From: Pectinatus sp.
GTDB lineage: Bacteria > Bacillota > Negativicutes > Selenomonadales > Selenomonadaceae
Reading direction: 5' to 3'
Length of the DNA: 9,020 nucleotides
Assembly: GCA_020025075.1 (NCBI GenBank)
Contig: JAHHSR010000057.1
Span: 1-9,020, forward strand
Below are positions 5,893 through 9,020 of the stretch, in pieces. Within the stretch, counting starts at the first letter, position 1. Each line of letters begins with the position of its first letter. Position numbers and translations under genes: made by a program. The notes under the pieces were generated by a model. The model worked only from the letters and a program-made list of their open reading frames with translations, was not told the origin of the DNA and did not search any database.

Positions 5893-7422
5893 TTGTCTAC
5901 TGTTCAAGAAAAGATAGCCCTTATGAGGGAAAAAGAAGCGCACATTATGCAGGGCGGTGGCGCTAAGCGCATTGAAAAGCAGCATGCAAAGGGCAAGATG
6001 ACGGCACGTGAACGCCTCAATATGCTCTTTGATGAAAATACCTTTGTCGAACTCGATATGTTTGTCAAACATCGTTGCACGAATTTTGGACAGGAAAAGA
6101 AAGACCTGCCGGCAGAAGGCGTTGTAACGGGCTATGGCACGATTGATGGTCGTCTCGTCTATGCTTTTGCGCAGGATTTCACCGTCGAAGGCGGCTCCTT
6201 GGGTGAAATGCACGCCAAGAAAATCTGGAAAGTCCAGGATATGGCAATGAAGATGGGCGCTCCCATTATCGGCATTAACGATTCGGGCGGCGCACGCATT
6301 CAAGAAGCCGTTGATGCTTTGAGTGGCTATGGCGGCATCTTCATTCGCAATACGGCAGCTTCCGGTGTTATCCCACAGATTTCCGTAATCATGGGACCTT
6401 GCGCAGGCGGCGCTGTTTACTCGCCGGCTCTTACCGACTTCATCTATATGGTAAAAAATACGAGCCAGATGTTCATAACGGGCCCGAGCGTCATTAAATC
6501 CGTAACGGCAGAAGAAGTTACGGCTGAACAGCTCGGCGGTGCTATGACGCACAACCGCACCTCAGGTGTTGCCCATTTTGCAGCAGAAGATGAAACGGAC
6601 TGCATCCAGCAGATTCGCCGTCTTTTGAGCTTCTTGCCGAGCAACAACATGGATGATGCTCCTGTTTTTGCCAACGAAGATGACCCTTCGCGTATCGAAG
6701 AAAAGCTCAATCAGATTATTCCTGATAATCCGAATATGCCTTACGATATGAAGGATGTTATTCGCCTGCTCGTCGATAACGGCGATTTTTATGAATCGCA
6801 AGAACATTATGCGACGAATATCATCACCTGCTTTGCCCGCTTTGATGGCCATAGCGTCGGTATCATTGCCAACCAGCCGAAGGTCATGGCTGGCTGCCTC
6901 GACATCAACGCTTCTGATAAGTCGGCACGCTTTATTCGCTTCTGCGATGCCTTTAATATTCCTATTGTCAACCTCGTTGACGTGCCGGGCTTCTTGCCGG
7001 GTACGGAACAGGAATACGGCGGCATTATTCGTCATGGTGCTAAGATGCTCTATGCTTATAGCGAAGCTACCGTGCCTAAGATTACCATTATTACCCGCAA
7101 GGCGTATGGCGGTTCGTATCTTGCTATGTGCTCGCGTGACCTTGGCGCAGACCAGGTTATGGCTTGGCCGACTTCTGAAATTGCCGTTATGGGTCCTGCT
7201 GGTGCAGCTAATGTCATTTTCCGCAAAGACCCCGATGTCAAGGAAAAGACGCAGCAATACATCGACGAATTTGCAACGCCGTATAAGGCTGCCGAACGCG
7301 GCTATATAGACATGGTTATTGAGCCGAGTGAAACGCGTCCGCGCATCATCACGGCGCTCAATATGCTTGCCAGCAAGCGCGAAGACCGTCCTTCCAAAAA
7401 ACATGGCAACGTGCCGTTATGA
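5893..7422 (+). CDS. mmdA: Methylmalonyl-CoA decarboxylase alpha subunit (carboxyltransferase)
   Basis: The product moves the carboxyl group of (S)-methylmalonyl-CoA onto the biotin of the gamma subunit, yielding propionyl-CoA. It is a two-domain crotonase-fold carboxyltransferase with an N-terminal signature SGGARIQE at 131-138 and GPCAGGAVYSPALTDF at 168-183 (oxyanion-hole glycines). C-terminal landmarks are VDVPGFLPGT, ITRKAYGGSYLAM and SEIAVMGPAGAAN. The start is taken as TTG 5893, 8 bases after AGGGAGG (5878-5884). This gives MSTVQEKIAL and 509 residues, the length I recall for Veillonella MmdA. The ATG at 5863 would add ten residues and has no ribosome binding site. Propionyl-CoA carboxylase beta is a close relative, but the downstream epsilon and biotin-carrier genes and the absence of a biotin carboxylase favour the decarboxylase. 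Confidence 0.94.
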   Translation: MSTVQEKIALMREKEAHIMQGGGAKRIEKQHAKGKMTARERLNMLFDENTFVELDMFVKHRCTNFGQEKKDLPAEGVVTGYGTIDGRLVYAFAQDFTVEGGSLGEMHAKKIWKVQDMAMKMGAPIIGINDSGGARIQEAVDALSGYGGIFIRNTAASGVIPQISVIMGPCAGGAVYSPALTDFIYMVKNTSQMFITGPSVIKSVTAEEVTAEQLGGAMTHNRTSGVAHFAAEDETDCIQQIRRLLSFLPSNNMDDAPVFANEDDPSRIEEKLNQIIPDNPNMPYDMKDVIRLLVDNGDFYESQEHYATNIITCFARFDGHSVGIIANQPKVMAGCLDINASDKSARFIRFCDAFNIPIVNLVDVPGFLPGTEQEYGGIIRHGAKMLYAYSEATVPKITIITRKAYGGSYLAMCSRDLGADQVMAWPTSEIAVMGPAGAANVIFRKDPDVKEKTQQYIDEFATPYKAAERGYIDMVIEPSETRPRIITALNMLASKREDRPSKKHGNVPL

Positions 7423-7431
7423 TAGCTAGCT

Positions 7432-7535
7432 GCCGCTTTGGCGGTGGATACAAAGATAGATAATCTCACGAAAGGAGAAGCTACTTTGCTCTATCGGCAT
7501 TAGTGCAAAACGCCGATATACCGATGGCTAGTCGG
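7432..7535 (+). other. Hairpin-rich gap between mmdA and mmdE with an unused ribosome binding site
   Basis: A small hairpin (7433-7436 with 7441-7444) follows mmdA. AAAGGAG at 7471-7477 is placed exactly 8 bases before TTG 7486, but that frame closes after five codons at TAG 7501. The same bases form a perfect 7-bp stem, TATCGGC (7492-7498) with GCCGATA (7512-7518), then CCGA/TCGG (7521-7524 with 7532-7535). In Veillonella this position holds mmdD (delta subunit), but no hydrophobic segment is encoded here. It may be the scar of a lost gene or a structured spacer. Confidence 0.35.
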
Positions 7536-7627
7536 AAATTTACGCCTTTGGAGTGCGCCGTATTGGCACACGATGAATGAGGAAGCATTTGCGAGAATGG
7601 AAAATCCATTTTGAGTAGCAAAAAGAT

Positions 7628-7765
7628 ATGAGCAAGAACAATGGTGCCGTCAGTGAAGAAATTGTTGCGGCAATTACCGCAGCAGTGGAAAGCATGACCG
7701 GCAAAAAAGTAAAGGCCGTGCGCATTAAGCGCAGCGATGCCTGGGCCATGGCAGCCCGTGCTTAA
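7628..7765 (+). CDS. mmdE: Methylmalonyl-CoA decarboxylase epsilon-like small subunit
   Basis: A 45-residue protein with EEIVAAITAAVESMTGKK at 10-27, then VKAVRIKRSDAWAMAARA. The pattern (amphipathic helix, GKKVKAVRIKRS, W, final small residues) resembles the C-terminal tail of OadG/MmdD subunits and the 55-residue epsilon subunit of the Veillonella decarboxylase, described as related to the delta C-terminus and stabilising the complex. In that enzyme family this tail contacts the carboxyltransferase, so it probably helps MmdA assemble. It has no transmembrane helix, so it cannot anchor the enzyme alone. ATG 7628 is the only start after the in-frame TAG at 7616, and there is no convincing Shine-Dalgarno. 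Its place between mmdA and mmdC strongly supports it being real. Confidence 0.75.
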   Translation: MSKNNGAVSEEIVAAITAAVESMTGKKVKAVRIKRSDAWAMAARA

Positions 7766-7803
7766 TACATGATAGAAGAAATTAATTTTTGGAGGAATTT
7801 CCT

Positions 7804-8193
7804 GTGAAAAAGTTTAACATCACCGTAAACGGCAACTCTTATGAAGTAGAAATCGAAGAAGTACAAGGCGGCACGGCTGCTGTAGCTCCTGCCCCGAAAG
7901 CAGCTCCGGCTCCTGCTGCAGCTCCTGCTCCCAAAGCAGCTCCGGCTTCTGCCGCAGCTCCTGCAGCTGTACCTGCTGGTGCAAGCACGATTGATGCTCC
8001 GATGCCGGGCAAAATCACGAAAGTTGTCGCTACCGTTGGCCAGAGCGTCAAAGCTGGCGATGTTCTCTTAATCCTCGAAGCTATGAAGATGCAAAATGAA
8101 ATCACGGCTGTTGGCGCTGGTACCGTCAAGGCTATCAACGTTGAAGTTGGCCAGAGCGTCAAGACTGGCGACCAGATGGTCGTTATCGGCTAA
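7804..8193 (+). CDS. mmdC: Methylmalonyl-CoA decarboxylase gamma subunit (biotin carboxyl carrier)
   Basis: The 129-residue protein carries the biotin that shuttles CO2 from MmdA to the membrane beta subunit. MKKFNITVNG begins an N-terminal strand region that binds the complex. An Ala/Pro-rich flexible linker spans about 24-58, and the biotinyl domain starts APMPGKI (65-71). The AMKM motif at 93-96 puts biotin on K95, and the domain ends GDQMVVIG. The start is GTG 7804, 7 bases after GGAGGA (7791-7796); a TTG at 7789 overlaps that binding site and is unlikely. Length and termini match my recollection of Veillonella MmdC. It is the last gene before the terminator. Confidence 0.95.
   Translation: MKKFNITVNGNSYEVEIEEVQGGTAAVAPAPKAAPAPAAAPAPKAAPASAAAPAAVPAGASTIDAPMPGKITKVVATVGQSVKAGDVLLILEAMKMQNEITAVGAGTVKAINVEVGQSVKTGDQMVVIG
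7885..7947 (+). repeat. 36-base tandem repeat in the Ala/Pro linker of mmdC
   Basis: A 27-base unit at 7885-7911 recurs at 7921-7947 with two mismatches and a 36-base period (12 codons, APAPKAAPAPAA-like). Such repeats let the linker length vary between strains by slippage or recombination without shifting the frame. Confidence 0.8.
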
Positions 8194-8212
8194 TTGCCAT
8201 TAAGTATAAAAA

Positions 8213-8245
8213 GGCCTCCTGTCGCATTGCGGCGGGAGGTCTTTT
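8213..8245. terminator. Strong bidirectional Rho-independent terminator
   Basis: Bases 8213-8225 pair with 8229-8241 as a 13-bp stem with three G-U pairs and loop ATT, followed by TTTT (8242-8245) on the plus strand. AAAAA at 8208-8212 supplies a T-tract for transcripts from the opposite strand. It lies 19 bases after mmdC and can also serve the convergent minus-strand gene. It marks the operon end, excluding a co-transcribed mmdB. Confidence 0.85.
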
Positions 8246-8338
8246 CATGCTCAGTATTTTGTCAAGAGGTTTTTCTTGATGACAGAATGTCTTGTGATGA
8301 ATGTACCTTTGCTTTCACGGGCAAAAGTTTATTCACAA

Positions 8339-8860
8339 CTATTCAGTGTAGATAAGTTCAATAGAATGGATAATTCCTTCATCTATACTAAGGCGAAATT
8401 CAAATGCGCCGTCGCAATAATAATAGTAAGAATATCCTGGTGGAAGTACTGAAGCTTCATAGATGGATACGGGCTGGAGCATATTCTTAAAAAGTTGCTG
8501 CGCTTTTTTTAAAGACATGCCAACCTTGATGCCATTTGGGGTAGACAAGTTGCTTTCTTTGCATTGGACATAATTGACCCATGTGTTACCGGTTGGTGTT
8601 ACGTAAGTAGTGACTAAGAAAAGATTATTATAATCATAGCTAATTACCTCACTCCCATTTTCGGTAAAGTGAGATATTTTAGTTGGAGTACCATAAATTT
8701 GTTTTACATAGCTAAGCGAAGAACCAAGCGATATGCCTCCAATGCATAAATTTGCCTGCATATTCGCTGGGTCGAGAGAATTAGCTGCAACAGGAGTAGG
8801 AATATGGCAATAAAAAAGAAATGCTAAGACTAATAGAATAATTTTTTTATACATAAACAA
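8339..8860 (-). CDS. Small secreted protein with two SmpA/BLIP-like repeats, function unknown
   Basis: The 173-residue product starts with a classic signal peptide: KK at 5-6, a hydrophobic core IILLVLAFLFY, and a probable cleavage after VAA at 24-26. There is no convincing lipobox around C18. The mature part has two similar modules, GISLGSSLSYVKQIYGTPTK (42-61) and GIKVGMSLKKAQQLFKN (110-126). Each has the G-x-S-L...V/A...YG/F pattern found in SmpA/OmlA and beta-lactamase-inhibitor-protein-like folds, which are generally extracytoplasmic binding modules. TTG 8860 is preferred because AAGGAGG (8874-8868) lies 7 bases upstream; ATG 8854 would be 13 bases away. Base use is more AT-rich than the operon. 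It is convergent with mmdC and probably unrelated to propionate metabolism. I do not recognise a specific function. Confidence 0.75.
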   Translation of the reverse strand: MFMYKKIILLVLAFLFYCHIPTPVAANSLDPANMQANLCIGGISLGSSLSYVKQIYGTPTKISHFTENGSEVISYDYNNLFLVTTYVTPTGNTWVNYVQCKESNLSTPNGIKVGMSLKKAQQLFKNMLQPVSIYEASVLPPGYSYYYYCDGAFEFRLSIDEGIIHSIELIYTE

Positions 8861-8887
8861 GAATAAGCCTCCTTAAAAATAATGAAA

Positions 8888-9019
8888 TTATTTTGCTTTT
8901 TGAGTATTTTCTATTGCACGGTCACGCAAGACGTCAAAGGCATTACCTACATCTAAAAAAGACAATTTATCATAATCCGCCAGAAGACTCCTTCCTCTTA
9001 GGTGGGAGATGAATGGTGG
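8888..9019 (-). CDS. Possible C-terminal fragment of a minus-strand gene entering from the right edge
   Basis: A frame open from the window edge encodes 43 residues ending LDVGNAFDVLRDRAIENTQKAK and stops at TAA 8890-8888, 27 bases upstream of the secreted-protein start. The tail has a plausible mixed helical composition and the spacing suits an operon. Against it, the first half overlaps the hairpin at 8977-9019, there is no ribosome binding site with an in-frame start inside the window, and the frame is short enough to be chance. Confidence 0.3.
   Translation of the reverse strand, partial: PPFISHLRGRSLLADYDKLSFLDVGNAFDVLRDRAIENTQKAK
8977..9019. mobile_element. Second transposon-end-like hairpin at the window edge
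   Basis: An outer stem CCGCCA (8977-8982) with TGGTGG (9014-9019) encloses an inner stem, 8988-8995 with 9001-9008 (one mismatch, one G-U, loop TCTTA). It is laid out like the hairpin at 24-45: AAGA, then C-rich arm, short loop, G-rich arm. Hairpins of this kind accompany IS200/IS605-type elements in Firmicutes, but no transposase sequence is visible and the feature may continue past the window. Confidence 0.3.
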
Positions 9020-9020
9020 C

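Noticed and set aside
7789..7803. TTG 7789 as start of mmdC
   Set aside because: It overlaps the GGAGGA that serves GTG 7804, and the extra five residues do not fit the MKKFN-type N-terminus of the family.
8262..8279. TCAAGA/TCTTGA palindrome between the two convergent genes as a terminator
   Set aside because: The 6-bp AT-rich stem has no T-tract in either direction, and the strong terminator at 8213-8245 already serves both genes.
1..9020. CRISPR array, tRNA or rRNA genes, replication origin
   Set aside because: No regularly spaced repeats, cloverleaf, rRNA-like sequence or cluster of DnaA boxes was seen on either strand.

Overview
This window is a propionate-fermentation locus. It most resembles an anaerobic Gram-negative-type Firmicute of the class Negativicutes (Selenomonas/Veillonella relatives). 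The placement rests on close recall-level similarity of the decarboxylase alpha and biotin-carrier subunits to Veillonella MmdA (509 aa) and MmdC (129 aa), on a small epsilon-like subunit of the kind described from Veillonella, and on strong AGGAGG-type ribosome binding sites. No database search was possible.

Layout, left to right. Positions 1-53 hold a perfect 9-bp hairpin followed by TTCAA that looks like the right end of an IS200/IS605-family element lying outside the window. Next come a candidate promoter (69-97), a GC-rich leader that can fold as a three-way junction (183-258), and a CoA-transferase gene (298-1803) with its own weak terminator. A 386-base gap follows. It holds an extended -10 promoter, a compact pseudoknot-capable RNA starting almost at the predicted transcription start (1873-1960), an AT-rich stretch, repeats and competing hairpins (2056-2127), and a perfect hairpin just before the ribosome binding site. 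Seven genes then run in the same direction: catalytic subunit of methylmalonyl-CoA mutase (2190-3842), its separate B12-binding subunit (3874-4266), the MeaB chaperone GTPase (4328-5266), methylmalonyl-CoA epimerase (5353-5766), methylmalonyl-CoA decarboxylase alpha (5893-7422), a 45-residue epsilon-like subunit (7628-7765) and the biotin carrier gamma subunit (7804-8193). A strong bidirectional terminator (8213-8245) ends the operon. Beyond it, on the minus strand, lie a small secreted protein of unknown function (8339-8860), a possible C-terminal fragment of another gene, and a second transposon-like hairpin at the window edge.

Together the genes encode a closed cycle: succinate + propionyl-CoA -> succinyl-CoA + propionate (CoA transferase); succinyl-CoA -> (R)-methylmalonyl-CoA (B12 mutase, guarded by MeaB); R -> S (epimerase); (S)-methylmalonyl-CoA -> propionyl-CoA + CO2 (decarboxylase, coupled in this enzyme family to Na+ export). 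Net: succinate -> propionate + CO2. The membrane parts of the decarboxylase, the Na+-pumping beta subunit and the delta anchor, are not in the window. The operon terminates where mmdB follows in Veillonella.

The enzymes are well understood. The less expected features are the RNA-level structures: nearly every gap before a gene holds a stable hairpin or structured leader, two Shine-Dalgarno sequences are not followed by a usable gene, and about half the genes start with TTG or GTG.
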